64,000 bases of DNA from Paraburkholderia sp. BL9I2N2. Its GTDB lineage: Bacteria > Pseudomonadota > Gammaproteobacteria > Burkholderiales > Burkholderiaceae. A program made the position numbers and the translations under genes. The DNA lies in contig NZ_SMGP01000001.1 of assembly GCF_004339745.1 (NCBI RefSeq), positions 3,968,001 to 4,032,000 on the forward strand, written 5' to 3'. The notes below the pieces were generated by a model. It made no database searches. It saw nothing but the letters and a program-made list of their open reading frames with translations, and was not told the DNA's origin. Positions 36,218-45,288 of this stretch are shown here, in pieces. How positions within the stretch are numbered: the first letter of the stretch is position 1; each line of letters begins with the position of its first letter.

Positions 36218-37180
36218 TCATTGAGCAGCGCGGGCAGCGGGCCACTTGAAGCCTGCTTCACCGGGGCCGGGCGCCGCACCCGGCGCGCCGAACAGGACGC
36301 TGCGCGGGCTGGTGCTGAACGTATCGGCGGCGCGGTCCACCGAGCGGGCCGCGGAGCGCACGTCTTCCGCGAGCGAGTTGACGCGCGGCAAGGTGTCGTA
36401 GCCAACTCGCGCCGACAGTTCCTGCACGACGCCATTGATCGACACCAGCGCGTCGCCGGCCTGCTGCGCGGCCGTGCCGACCTTGTTCAGGTTGGTCTCG
36501 AACGGGCCGTTCGGCTGGTTCAGGCCGGTGATCAGCTGATTGGTCGACACCAGCGTGCGATCCAACTGTTTGATCGTGTCGGGCAGCATGCCGGCGGCCG
36601 GCGTCATTTTCTGGCTCAGCGTGGCCACGCCGTCGGCGGCTTTCTGCAGGCTTGCGGCCGTGCCTTGCAACTGGTCGGCCATTTCCGGCGACAGCAAATT
36701 GTCGACGTCGTCCGCGACTTTTTCGAGTTTGCGCAGCAACACGTCGCCGCGTTGCTGCAGTTGATCGAGCAAGCCAGGGCGCATCGGCAACTGCGCCACC
36801 TGTTTGGCCGACGACGGCAACGGCGACGGGTCGCGCCCATTGTCATCCAGCTGGATGAAGGCAATACCCGTCACGCCCTGGAAACCCAGGCTGCCGAACG
36901 TCGAATGGGTAATCGGCGCGTGCGTATCGACAAGGATGCGGATCAGAATCTGCCCCGGATGAGCCGGGTCGAATTTGATCGACTGCACCTTGCCGACGTC
37001 GAGCCCGCGATAACGCACCGCCGCGTCGGTAAACAGGCCCGTCACGTTGGTGCGCGCAATCAGATCGTACGGCACCCGCACGGCACGGTCGACGTTGAAC
37101 AAAAATGCCGCCAGCGCAATGGCCACCAGCAGAACGATCGTGAAGAGCCCGGCCCAGAAGGCATGTGATTTGTTTTCCAT
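36218..37180 (-). CDS. MCE-domain protein (MlaD-like) of a lipid ABC transporter
   Basis: This 320-aa protein has a single N-terminal membrane helix (about 9-29) and one MCE domain (about 36-115: VTGLFTDAAVRYRGLDVGKV, then GVTGIAFIQLDDNG). A long helical region follows. MCE proteins form periplasmic hexameric rings that carry phospholipids. It is longer than MlaD (about 180 aa), as in PqiB- or Mce-like systems. Confidence 0.9.
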   Translation of the reverse strand: MENKSHAFWAGLFTIVLLVAIALAAFLFNVDRAVRVPYDLIARTNVTGLFTDAAVRYRGLDVGKVQSIKFDPAHPGQILIRILVDTHAPITHSTFGSLGFQGVTGIAFIQLDDNGRDPSPLPSSAKQVAQLPMRPGLLDQLQQRGDVLLRKLEKVADDVDNLLSPEMADQLQGTAASLQKAADGVATLSQKMTPAAGMLPDTIKQLDRTLVSTNQLITGLNQPNGPFETNLNKVGTAAQQAGDALVSINGVVQELSARVGYDTLPRVNSLAEDVRSAARSVDRAADTFSTSPRSVLFGAPGAAPGPGEAGFKWPAARAAQ

Positions 37181-37196
37181 TGTCAGGTTCCCTGGT

Positions 37197-38075
37197 TCAC
37201 AGCGGCAATTCGGACGATGCCGGCTCGAGCGCCGCCCGCGGCAGCCTCGCGCGGCGCTCCGGCGGCAGCGCCTGCAACGCGCGGCGTCCGCGCAGGCCGA
37301 GGAAATATTCGCGGATGAAAGGATGATCGACCCCCGCGGCCTCCTCCACCGGCGCGGCGACCAGCACCTTGCGATCGGCCAGCACGGCGACGCGTGTGGA
37401 CAGCGCGATCATCGTGTCGAGATCGTGCGTGACCATCACCACCGTCAGGCCGAGCGCGCGATGCAGCGCGGAGATCAGCTCGACGAATTCATCCGACGCC
37501 TGCGGATCGAGCCCGGCGGTCGGTTCGTCGAGAAACAGCAACTCGGGTTCGAGCGCGATCGCCCGCGCAATGCCCACGCGTTTGATCATGCCGCCCGACA
37601 GCGCCGACGGCATTTTCGACGCGTGCTTGCACGGCAGACCGACCATCTCGAGCTTGAGCATCACAATGTCGCGCAACAGATCTTCGGGCACCTTGCCGAG
37701 TTCGCGCACCGGCTGCGCGATGTTGTCGAACACCGACAGCGACGAGAACAGCGCGCCGCGCTGAAACAGCATGCCGGAGCGGCTGCGCATCAGCAGTGCG
37801 GTTTCCGGCGAAATGGTCGCGAGATTCTCGCCGAACAGCTTGATGGTGCCCGACGAAGGACGCTCGAGACCGAGAATCTGCCGCACCAGCGTGGTCTTGC
37901 CGGAACCCGAGCCGCCGACGATCGACACGATCTCGCCGCGCCGCACGTCCAGGTTCAGATGCTGGTGCACGATGTTGCGGCCGTAGCGCTTGGTCACGTC
38001 GATCACTTCGATCACCGGCTCGGCGATCGAGGGCATCGGCTGGCCGCGCACGGCCTGAGTGAGTGGCGCGATCAT
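37197..38075 (-). CDS. MlaF-like ABC transporter ATPase (lipid transport)
   Basis: This 292-aa ATPase has Walker A GGSGSGKT, signature LSGGMIKRVG and Walker B LLFLDEPTAGLDP, the typical MlaF version with MIKR after the signature. It overlaps the permease gene by 4 bp and is followed 16 bp later by the MCE gene. It energises lipid movement between the membranes. Confidence 0.9.
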   Translation of the reverse strand: MIAPLTQAVRGQPMPSIAEPVIEVIDVTKRYGRNIVHQHLNLDVRRGEIVSIVGGSGSGKTTLVRQILGLERPSSGTIKLFGENLATISPETALLMRSRSGMLFQRGALFSSLSVFDNIAQPVRELGKVPEDLLRDIVMLKLEMVGLPCKHASKMPSALSGGMIKRVGIARAIALEPELLFLDEPTAGLDPQASDEFVELISALHRALGLTVVMVTHDLDTMIALSTRVAVLADRKVLVAAPVEEAAGVDHPFIREYFLGLRGRRALQALPPERRARLPRAALEPASSELPL

Positions 38076-39205
38076 CCGAGCCCCACGTTCTGGAAGAGAA
38101 TCGCGAACACGGCGTCCGCGAGAATCACGATGGTAATCGAGGTCACCACCGAGGTCGTCGTGCCTTCGCCAAGACTCTGCGAATTGGCCTTGATACGGAA
38201 ACCGAAATGACAGCCGACGATCGCGATCAGCATACCGAACGCGACGCCCTTACCCAAGCCGATCCACAGATTCGCGACCGGCACCACGCTCGGCAAGGCC
38301 CGCGCGAAGTAGTTCATGTCGATGCCGAGCGCGATCTTGGCGGCGAGCGCGCCGCCCGCCAGCGCAATGATGTTAGTCCACATCACGAGCAGCGGCATGG
38401 CCACGCCGAGCGCGACCACGCGCGGGAGGATCAGCCGCAGGCCGTGCGGGATGCCCATCACGCGCATCGCGTCGAGTTCCTCGGTCACGCGCATCACGCC
38501 GATCTGCGCGGTGATCGCCGAGCCCGAGCGGCCTGCCACCAGAATCGCCGCGAGCACGGGCCCGAGTTCGCGGATCACCGAAAGGCCAAGAATATTGACG
38601 ATGTACTGGTTCGCGCCAAACAGCCGCAGTTGCTGCGCCGACAGATAGCTGAGCACGATGCCGATCAGAAACGCGACCAGCGCGGTGATCGGCATGGCTT
38701 TGGTGCCGGCGTTATAGATGTTCGCGGAGATCTCGGTCCACGGCGTGATTTTCGGTTTGCGCGCGATCGCCAACAGATCGAGCACGACGCGCCCGAGCAT
38801 GGCCACGCCGCCATACAGATGCTCGAAGAACGAGAAGATCGCGAGTCCCAGCCGCGTGAACGGATCGAACTTGATCACCGGCTCGGCGGTTTCGCGCACG
38901 GTGTCCAGCAGGGCGATGCGCTCGAAAATGTCGCGTTGCGTGTCGGTGAGCGTGGTGTCCGGCGGCATCTTGTGGCCCCACACGCGCCACAGCGCCTGGC
39001 CGCCGACGTGGTCCATCCGGTCGATACGCGACAGGTCCCATTGACCGATGCCTTCGGCGCCGACCAGCGACCGCAATAGAGGGATCACGTGCCCGGTGGC
39101 CTTGTCGCGCGCGAGCGCGAGCGCCGTCCACTGGCCCGAGAGCCGGACGATCTTGCCTTGGCTGCCTGCCGCGACTTCGAGGCCGGGCGGAGTGTCGTAG
39201 TTCAA
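38072..39205 (-). CDS. MlaE-like permease with N-terminal STAS-like domain
   Basis: The 377-aa protein has a soluble N-terminal part of about 120 residues resembling a STAS/MlaB domain (RLSGQWTALALA, then WDLSRIDRMDHVGGQAL). The MlaE permease core follows: ITALVAFLIGIVLSYLSAQQL and the RAGSAI-type loop VAGRSGSAITAQIG. Fusion of the two replaces a separate mlaB. It heads the operon and is divergent from birA. Confidence 0.9.
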   Translation of the reverse strand: MNYDTPPGLEVAAGSQGKIVRLSGQWTALALARDKATGHVIPLLRSLVGAEGIGQWDLSRIDRMDHVGGQALWRVWGHKMPPDTTLTDTQRDIFERIALLDTVRETAEPVIKFDPFTRLGLAIFSFFEHLYGGVAMLGRVVLDLLAIARKPKITPWTEISANIYNAGTKAMPITALVAFLIGIVLSYLSAQQLRLFGANQYIVNILGLSVIRELGPVLAAILVAGRSGSAITAQIGVMRVTEELDAMRVMGIPHGLRLILPRVVALGVAMPLLVMWTNIIALAGGALAAKIALGIDMNYFARALPSVVPVANLWIGLGKGVAFGMLIAIVGCHFGFRIKANSQSLGEGTTTSVVTSITIVILADAVFAILFQNVGLG

Positions 39206-39297
39206 GGATCGTTGAATCTGGTTATCGGATTAGCGGCCATTGTAACGAAGGCGCGGCGCAGGAACCGTGCGCGCGGGCTTACCGGGTTCGCTGTCGC

Positions 39298-39303
39298 TAC
39301 AAT
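39298..39303 (+). promoter_or_regulatory. -10 box (TACAAT) of birA, nearly at the start codon
   Basis: Only 7 bp separate this hexamer from the ATG at 39311, so transcription would begin at or next to the start codon and the mRNA could be leaderless. No clear -35 is visible, so the call is tentative. Confidence 0.35.
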
Positions 39304-39310
39304 ATGAACC

Positions 39311-40204
39311 ATGAACGCTTCCAAGACTCCCCCTCAAGCAGACTGGCGCATCGATCGCGAGCGCGCAGTCGCCCTGTTTGGCCCGCACGCGCATGACTGG
39401 CCGATCGAAATCGTCGAGGAAACCGGCTCGACCAACGCCGACCTGATGGCACGCGTCAAAGCGCTGCCGCGCAAGGCTGGCGCGCTGCCGCGGCCGATCG
39501 TGCGGGTCGCGTATCTGCAAACCGCCGGGCGTGGCCGCCGTGGCCGTCCGTGGTATGCGGAGCCGGGCAATGCGCTGCTGTTTTCGGTGGCGTGCGTGCT
39601 GCCGTGTCCACTCGAGGGGCTCGCGGGCCTGAGTCTCGCGGTGGGCGTCGCGCTGGTCGACGGGCTGCGCTCGCTGCCCGTCGCCGGCCCCGGCCAGATC
39701 GCGCTGAAGTGGCCGAACGACGTCCTGCTCGAAGGCGACAAGCTGGCAGGCATCCTGATCGAGACCGCGTGGAGCACCGACGACGCCAGCGCGGTGGTGA
39801 TCGGCATCGGCACCAACGTCAAGGGCGCGGACGAACTCGCGGCCAAGGTCGGCGCGCTGAACGCCGGCGTGCCGCCGCAGGCGCGCGGCACCGCGCCGAC
39901 CGCGCTGCAGCGCGCGCTGCCCAACGCCAACCTCACCGACACGCTCGCCGCCGAGCTGAACGCGCTCGAACCGGCCTTGCAGCGCTTCGGCGCTGAAGGC
40001 TTCGCGCCGTTCCAGGCGCGCTGGAACGCGGTGCACGCCTACGCGGGCCGCGAAGTGGTGTTGCTGGAACAGGGCGAAGAACAGATGCGCGGCGTGGCGG
40101 CGGGCGTCGACGAGCGCGGCCAGTTGCTGCTCGACACGCCGACCGGCCGCGAGACCGTGGCGACCGGCGACGTCTCGCTGCGTCTGGCCGACGGTGCCGC
40201 ATGA
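39311..40204 (+). CDS. birA: BirA, biotin--[acetyl-CoA-carboxylase] ligase
   Basis: This 297-aa enzyme activates biotin and attaches it to biotin carboxyl carrier protein. The biotinyl-AMP loop is GRGRRGRPWYAEPG, with LKWPNDVLLEGDKLAGILIE as the second catalytic block. A C-terminal SH3-like domain follows. There is no N-terminal HTH of the E. coli type, so it is probably not a repressor. It overlaps coaX (ATGA). Confidence 0.94.
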   Translation: MNASKTPPQADWRIDRERAVALFGPHAHDWPIEIVEETGSTNADLMARVKALPRKAGALPRPIVRVAYLQTAGRGRRGRPWYAEPGNALLFSVACVLPCPLEGLAGLSLAVGVALVDGLRSLPVAGPGQIALKWPNDVLLEGDKLAGILIETAWSTDDASAVVIGIGTNVKGADELAAKVGALNAGVPPQARGTAPTALQRALPNANLTDTLAAELNALEPALQRFGAEGFAPFQARWNAVHAYAGREVVLLEQGEEQMRGVAAGVDERGQLLLDTPTGRETVATGDVSLRLADGAA

Positions 40205-41013
40205 CGAGCGGCGCGCCCTGGTTGTTGATCGACGCGGGCAATAGCCGCATCAAGTGGGCGCTGGTGCAGGCGGACGGCTCCCAGATCGCGGCCGGCGCGC
40301 TGACGCATGGCGGCGCGGATCAGCCGGACTGGTCGGATTTGCCGGCGCCCGGCGGCGCATGGATGTCGAATGTGGCGGGCGAAAACGTCGCCGCACGGAT
40401 TGCCGCATTGCTCGACGCGCGCTGGCCGCAACTGCCGCTTACGACGATTCGCGCCTGCGCGCGGCAATGCGGCGTGACCAACAGCTACACCACGCCGGAT
40501 GCACTCGGCAGCGACCGCTGGGCCGGCATGATCGGCGCGCACGCGGCGTTTCCCGGTGAACATCTGCTGATAGCGACTTTCGGCACGGCGACCACGCTCG
40601 AAGCATTGCGCGCGGACGGCTGCTTTGTCGGCGGCCTGATCGCGCCGGGGTGGAGCTTGATGATGCGCTCGCTCGGCGAGCACACGGCGCAACTGCCGAC
40701 GCTCGACGCCCAAGCCGCGCGCGGCCTGCTCGACGGCAGCATGCCCGATACGACGCGCCGCGGCCCGTTCTTCGCGACGGACACGCCGCGCTCGCTATCC
40801 GCCGGTTGCACGTTGGCGCAAGCGGGCTTGATCGAGCGCATGTGGCGCGATCTGCAGGATGAATGGCAGGTTCCGGTGCGCCTCCTGGTCAGCGGCGGCG
40901 CCGTGGACGAAGTGGCGAGCGCGCTGAAAGTGCCGCATACTCGCCACGATTCGCTCGTGCTCTCCGGTCTTGCGCTGATTGCTGCCGAGCGCGTCATGGA
41001 ACGCGGCAACTGA
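40201..41013 (+). CDS. coaX: CoaX, type III pantothenate kinase
   Basis: This 270-aa ASKHA-fold kinase phosphorylates pantothenate, the first step of coenzyme A synthesis. Seen are the phosphate loop DAGNSRIKWALV, GSDRWAGMIGAH and the second phosphate motif GTATTLEAL. Its ATG overlaps the birA stop by 4 bp. Confidence 0.94.
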   Translation: MTSGAPWLLIDAGNSRIKWALVQADGSQIAAGALTHGGADQPDWSDLPAPGGAWMSNVAGENVAARIAALLDARWPQLPLTTIRACARQCGVTNSYTTPDALGSDRWAGMIGAHAAFPGEHLLIATFGTATTLEALRADGCFVGGLIAPGWSLMMRSLGEHTAQLPTLDAQAARGLLDGSMPDTTRRGPFFATDTPRSLSAGCTLAQAGLIERMWRDLQDEWQVPVRLLVSGGAVDEVASALKVPHTRHDSLVLSGLALIAAERVMERGN

Positions 41014-41066
41014 ATCGCGGCCATAGGGATAACGGCGGCTCAACTTCTGGACGGGGAAAACCAACA

Positions 41067-41306
41067 ATGCTGCGCTGGCTGATCGCCATATTGTTTCTTG
41101 CCAACATGCTGGCATTCGTCGCGGTGCGCGGCGTATTCGGCCCGACGCCTACAGCCGGCGGACGCGAGCCCAACCATCTGAATCGCCAGGTTCATCAGGA
41201 ATGGTTGAAGGTGCAGCCGGTCACGGCGTCGGACGCTGCCGATCAGGCTGTTGTCGGCGGCCCAGCGCCGGTGGCGCCGATCGCGGCGTCCGCGCTGTCG
41301 CAGTAA
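41067..41306 (+). CDS. Small single-span membrane protein downstream of coaX
   Basis: This 79-aa protein has one N-terminal hydrophobic helix (about 3-22, MLRWLIAILFLANMLAFVAV), then a Pro/Ala-rich periplasmic tail. The ATG at 41067 follows GGGGAAAA. No family is recognised. It is 53 bp after coaX and probably cotranscribed. Confidence 0.65.
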   Translation: MLRWLIAILFLANMLAFVAVRGVFGPTPTAGGREPNHLNRQVHQEWLKVQPVTASDAADQAVVGGPAPVAPIAASALSQ

Positions 41307-41394
41307 CGCAAGCAGTCACGCAACGAGCGGACAGACTTCGCGGCGGGCGACGCGAGACGCGAAGTCGGTGCGTTGTTCGCGCGGCAGTTGGCCT

Positions 41395-41877
41395 TTAGCC
41401 CTGCGTACGAACTTTTTTCAGCAGTGCGGTAGTCGAGCGGTCGTGTTCGAAGGGAATCGCTAGCGCCTTACCGCCCCAGCTTCGCACAATGGCCGACTCG
41501 GGCAGCACATCCATGTCGTAGTCGCCGCCCTTGACGAGCACGTCTGGCCGCACCGCCGAAATCAACTCGACGGGCGTCTTTTCGCCGAAGCACACCACGT
41601 AGTCGACACTCTCTAGCGCCGCCAGCAACGCCATCCGATCAGCCTCGTTATTGATAGGCCGATCGTCGCCTTTGCCGAGCATACGAACCGACGCATCGCT
41701 ATTGACGCCGACGATCAGGCAAGCGCCCAAAGCCTTCGCATCCGCGAGGTAAGTCACATGCCCGCGATGCAGGATATCGAACACGCCGTTGGTAAACACC
41801 ACCGGCGCGTTCAGCGAAGGACGCAGCGTCACCAGTGCGTCGCGCGTCAGAATCTTGCGTTCAAAAATGGCAGCCAT
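41395..41877 (-). CDS. rfaE2: RfaE2/HldC, heptose 1-phosphate adenylyltransferase
   Basis: This 160-aa nucleotidyltransferase makes ADP-glycero-manno-heptose for the LPS inner core. The hallmark H37-R-G-H40 lies in FTNGVFDILHRGHVTYL, with the distal block EHDRSTTALL. In E. coli the activity is fused to the kinase as HldE; here it is a separate protein, as usual in Burkholderia. The kinase is not in this window. Confidence 0.92.
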   Translation of the reverse strand: MAAIFERKILTRDALVTLRPSLNAPVVFTNGVFDILHRGHVTYLADAKALGACLIVGVNSDASVRMLGKGDDRPINNEADRMALLAALESVDYVVCFGEKTPVELISAVRPDVLVKGGDYDMDVLPESAIVRSWGGKALAIPFEHDRSTTALLKKVRTQG

Positions 41878-41937
41878 GGAGGAATCGGAAAGGACAGGAA
41901 GGTGCCGTCACCATACACGATGGGCCGCATGAAACAA

Positions 41938-41979
41938 AACGGCCTGGCGCACATAAGTGCGCCAGGCCGTTCTTTTTTT
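41938..41979. terminator. Strong bidirectional intrinsic terminator
   Basis: A perfect 15-bp stem (41938-41952 with 41957-41971, 4-nt loop) is flanked by a T-run on the right (41973-41979) and an A-rich stretch on the left. It lies downstream of the leftward ferritin-like gene and upstream of rfaE2. Confidence 0.88.
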
Positions 41980-42033
41980 CAAACCAGTTCGCAGCGCGTG
42001 GCGCCGCGAAGCCGAGTCACCTGCTCGCGACCA

Positions 42034-42906
42034 TCAGGCCGGCTGTTCAGCCGACTTCTGATCCGCCTGCAGACGCGCGACGACTTCCTTGCGGTAGCGA
42101 TTCAGTTCCTGCGCCGTGTTGAACGTGCGCTCGAACAGAATGGACAGGTTGTGCAGAATGCGCTCGACCACCTTCTTTTCCCAGCCGTCGTCGAAACGGA
42201 TCTGTTCGTCGAGCCAGCGTTCGAGCCATTCCGGATCCGGCAAACGCGATTGAATCGTGTCGCGCGGGAACAGCGCCTGGTTCACGTGCAGGTTGGTGGG
42301 GTGCAGCGGTTTTTCCGTGCGCCGAGCCGATGCCATCAGGACACCGATCTTCGCAAACGCGGCACGCGCGATGTCGCCGGTTTGCGCCATCGCCTTCTTC
42401 ATGTAGCGCAGGTACGCGCCGCCATGACGCGCTTCGTCGCGCGAAATGGTCTCGTAGATGTGCTTGATGACCGGCTCGGTGTGCCATTCGGCGGCACGGC
42501 GATACCAGTGATTCAGGCGGATTTCGCCGCAGAAGTGGAGCATCAGCGTTTCCAGCGGCGGCGCCGGATCGAATTCGAAGCGCACGGCGTGCAGCTCCTC
42601 TTCGGTCGGACACATTTCCGGCTTGAAGCGGCGCAGATATTCCATCAGCACCAGCGAATGCTTCTGTTCTTCGAAGAACCACACGCTCATGAACGCGGAG
42701 AAATCGCTGTCGTGATGGTTGTCACGCAGAAACATTTCCGTGGCGGGCAACGCCGACCATTCGGTGATCGCGTTCATCTTGATCGTCGCTGCCTGCTCGT
42801 CGGTCAATAGCGATGCATCGAATTTGTCCCAGGGAATGTCTTTCTCCATGTCCCATCGAACGGATTCGAGCGATTTATAAAGTTCCGGATAAAGCATGGT
42901 GTTCAT
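42034..42906 (-). CDS. Diiron ferritin-like protein (acyl-ACP desaturase-like)
   Basis: The 290-aa all-helical protein carries two E-x-x-H diiron signatures: E80-x-x-H83 in FFEEQKHSL and E158-x-x-H161 in SRDEARHGG, plus single glutamates E49 and E128 at the matching helix positions. This is the ligand set of the ribonucleotide reductase R2/desaturase/ferritin superfamily. The ATG at 42904-42906 is chosen. A palindrome lies about 40 bp upstream and a strong terminator downstream, so it is a regulated single-gene unit. The substrate is unknown. Confidence 0.82.
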   Translation of the reverse strand: MNTMLYPELYKSLESVRWDMEKDIPWDKFDASLLTDEQAATIKMNAITEWSALPATEMFLRDNHHDSDFSAFMSVWFFEEQKHSLVLMEYLRRFKPEMCPTEEELHAVRFEFDPAPPLETLMLHFCGEIRLNHWYRRAAEWHTEPVIKHIYETISRDEARHGGAYLRYMKKAMAQTGDIARAAFAKIGVLMASARRTEKPLHPTNLHVNQALFPRDTIQSRLPDPEWLERWLDEQIRFDDGWEKKVVERILHNLSILFERTFNTAQELNRYRKEVVARLQADQKSAEQPA

Positions 42907-42947
42907 AGTCCCACCCCTGTTCTGCGCATACTGTGTGTGTCTGTCAC

Positions 42948-42961
42948 TACTACGTGTAGTA
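42948..42961. promoter_or_regulatory. Perfect palindrome upstream of the ferritin-like gene
   Basis: TACTAC-GT-GTAGTA is an exact inverted repeat, centred about 48 bp upstream of the start codon, where an operator would sit. The rest of the 557-bp gap 42907-43463 shows no gene; an extended -10 match TGCTATCAT on the minus strand lies near 43274-43282. Confidence 0.45.
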
Positions 42962-43463
42962 CTTTTGCTCACGACGAACGGATGTGCACCGTTTGCCGGC
43001 CAAGCATTCAATTTTACGCGGTAATCGGCCGCCTAGATGCACCTGACGGCAAAGAAGTCCAGGCATTTGCGCCCGCGCGCCTACCCCTACGTTACGCGCT
43101 GCGCGGCCAACCGTGGGTGAGGGATACCCTGTGCCTGAGGTCGAGCCAGTTTGCGATGAAAACCGCACCGTCCAGCCCTGCGCCGGTGTTGCCGGCGGTG
43201 AATGGAGCAAGGGCGGCTGGATTGGTAGTTTTCAGCGCACGCCCAAAAGCCAAAAATAAAGCTTACACAATGATAGCACGCTGACCTGGCCGAACCCGCG
43301 CCGTAACAGCCGCAATTCCGGTGCCTGGCTGACCTTGCGCAAGAAAACGCGCGATTCGCGGAGTGTGGCGGACGATCGGGGTCAAAACCATGACAGACGG
43401 CGAACTCGCCTTTTCTGTGCTGCGTCGACACCCGCGTCACGCCACCGCGTTTCATTCCCGCCT

Positions 43464-44270
43464 TTAGACAGACTTTTTCGTGGCTTTCGGGCTGGCGCTC
43501 GCGCCGCTTGTGCGCTTCGCGGCCACCGGCGTCCGCTTCGCCGCCGGTCGCCTGCCCGCGGATTCCGCGTCCTGTGCCGGCGCCTGCGGCGCGTCGGCCG
43601 CTGGCCCGCCGCCGGCTGCCGAAGCCTCCGCATCGTCGGGCACAAAATCAGATGCCTCGGCACCCGCACCGGCGTTCGGCGGTTGCGTCATCGCGAACTG
43701 GGCGATCTGGTTGAATTGGGATTGCAGCAGATTCCACCACGCGGATGCGTCGAAGGGCGGCGTGCCGGGCGCCTCCTCTTCCCCGCCGGCCGGCTCCTCA
43801 GCCGACGAAGCGGCGCTCGCCGAAGCAGCCGGCGCTGGCGCCGGGGCAGGCGCCGCCGGATGCGGCCAGCCCGTCGCCGGTGCGGGACTCGGCGCGGCCG
43901 ACTCTGCGGGTTGCGCCATCGACGACTGCGCGAAAGCGCCGAACGCGCGTAGTGTCGCGAGCGTCGCGCGCTGCACTTCGAGCGCCTGAATCGCGGATTG
44001 CAACATGCTCAGGTTCAGCTTGAGCCATTGCTCGACCGCGCGCATGTCGGTGATGCGCTTGTCGAGTTCCTCGACGTTGGTGAGCGGCGCCATCATGTCG
44101 GACATCATCGAGAGCGACGGTCCGAGGCCGCCGCCGGCCGGCTGCGCGCCGGAAAAAGCCGAGCCGAACGGCGACAGCCGCATCATGCCCCACATGCGTT
44201 CGAGCATTTCAGCGGGCGGGAAACCGGGAAAGCCGGGAAAGGGCGGCGTGGAGCCAGGAGTATCGGTCAT
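43464..44270 (-). CDS. phaM: PhaM, polyhydroxyalkanoate granule-associated/PHA synthase-activating protein
   Basis: This 268-aa protein has a conserved N-terminal half (PPAEMLERMWGMMRLSPFG, then a helix around VEQWLKLNLSMLQSAIQALEVQR), an Ala/Pro-rich linker and a basic Lys/Ala/Pro tail (PAAKRTPVAAKRT). That plan fits PhaM, which activates PHA synthase and tethers granules to the nucleoid through the histone-like tail. No other pha gene is close. The name rests on this architecture. Confidence 0.82.
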   Translation of the reverse strand: MTDTPGSTPPFPGFPGFPPAEMLERMWGMMRLSPFGSAFSGAQPAGGGLGPSLSMMSDMMAPLTNVEELDKRITDMRAVEQWLKLNLSMLQSAIQALEVQRATLATLRAFGAFAQSSMAQPAESAAPSPAPATGWPHPAAPAPAPAPAASASAASSAEEPAGGEEEAPGTPPFDASAWWNLLQSQFNQIAQFAMTQPPNAGAGAEASDFVPDDAEASAAGGGPAADAPQAPAQDAESAGRRPAAKRTPVAAKRTSGASASPKATKKSV

Positions 44271-44352
44271 GCTTGTCGCCTCGCTGCGTAAAGTAAAGAA
44301 GGGGCGCCGTCCCGCGCGCGTCTGTTTCGATCATACCGTGCGGCAGGCGGCC

Positions 44353-45240
44353 TCAGGAGCCCTCGCCGCCTGTTGCGCCGCCGTCCGACGGCGGTGCGCG
44401 CCACGGGTCGGCGCCGCCGAAATCCGGCGCGCGCCGCTCGCGCAGCGAGTTCACGCCTTCGCGCACGTCCGGCCCGGCAAAGCCCATGAATTCCAGCGCG
44501 AGCGACGTATCGAACGCCGGTCCCGCCGAGCGCAGCCAGTTGTTCAACGCGTACTTGGTCCAGCGAATCGCCGTTTGCGAGCCGTTGGCCAGCTTCTGCG
44601 CGACCTCGAATGCTTTGGGCAACAAATCGTTCTCGTCGACGGCGAGCGAGACGAGCCCAATGCGCTCCGCCTCCTCGCCGCTCACCGGCTCGCACAGCAT
44701 CAGGTAGTACTTGGCTTTCGCCATGCCGCACAGGAGCGGCCAGACGATCGCCGCATGATCGCCCGCGGCCACGCCCAGACGCGTATGCCCGTCGATGATG
44801 CGCGCCGTCTTCGTCGCGATCGAGATGTCGGCGAGGAGGCCCGCGACAAGCCCGGCACCCACCGCCGGTCCGTGCATGGCCGACACAACCGGCTTGCTGC
44901 AATTGATCACGTTGTAGACGAGATCGCGTGCCTCGCGCCACACCCGCGCGCGCACGTCGAAATCGGTCGCCATGTCTTCGACGAGCTGCAGGTCGCCGCC
45001 CGCCGAAAAGCCCTTGCCTTCACCGCGAATGACTGCCACACGCGTATCGGGATCGCGGTCGATGTCGCGCCAGATCTCCGCGAGTTCGAAGTGCATGCGC
45101 GCGTTGGCGGTGGCGAGCGCGCTCTTGTTGGCGCCCTCGCCGCTCATCACGACTTCGAGCACGCCGTGCGGATGGCGATGCAACTGGAGCGACTGGTAGC
45201 GCGCGTAAAACGCGTCGTTACGGTGTGGTGCCTGAGACAT
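44353..45240 (-). CDS. Enoyl-CoA hydratase/isomerase family protein
   Basis: This 295-aa crotonase-fold enzyme starts at the ATG 45238-45240 (MSQAPHRND). The oxyanion block is GKGFSAGGDLQLVEDM and the second loop is AMHGPAVGAGLVAGLLADISIA, with Asp in GVAAGDHAA. It may hydrate enoyl-CoAs or act on another CoA ester. It follows the Liv-type binding protein gene by about 50 bp. Confidence 0.85.
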   Translation of the reverse strand: MSQAPHRNDAFYARYQSLQLHRHPHGVLEVVMSGEGANKSALATANARMHFELAEIWRDIDRDPDTRVAVIRGEGKGFSAGGDLQLVEDMATDFDVRARVWREARDLVYNVINCSKPVVSAMHGPAVGAGLVAGLLADISIATKTARIIDGHTRLGVAAGDHAAIVWPLLCGMAKAKYYLMLCEPVSGEEAERIGLVSLAVDENDLLPKAFEVAQKLANGSQTAIRWTKYALNNWLRSAGPAFDTSLALEFMGFAGPDVREGVNSLRERRAPDFGGADPWRAPPSDGGATGGEGS

Positions 45241-45288
45241 GATGAGCAGTCCGTGTATCGTGTGTCGGTTGAACCGTGCCGCGTTCAT

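Noticed and set aside
42950..43210. 86-codon minus-strand frame upstream of the ferritin-like gene
   Set aside because: No ribosome site, low-complexity composition, and it overlaps the putative operator.
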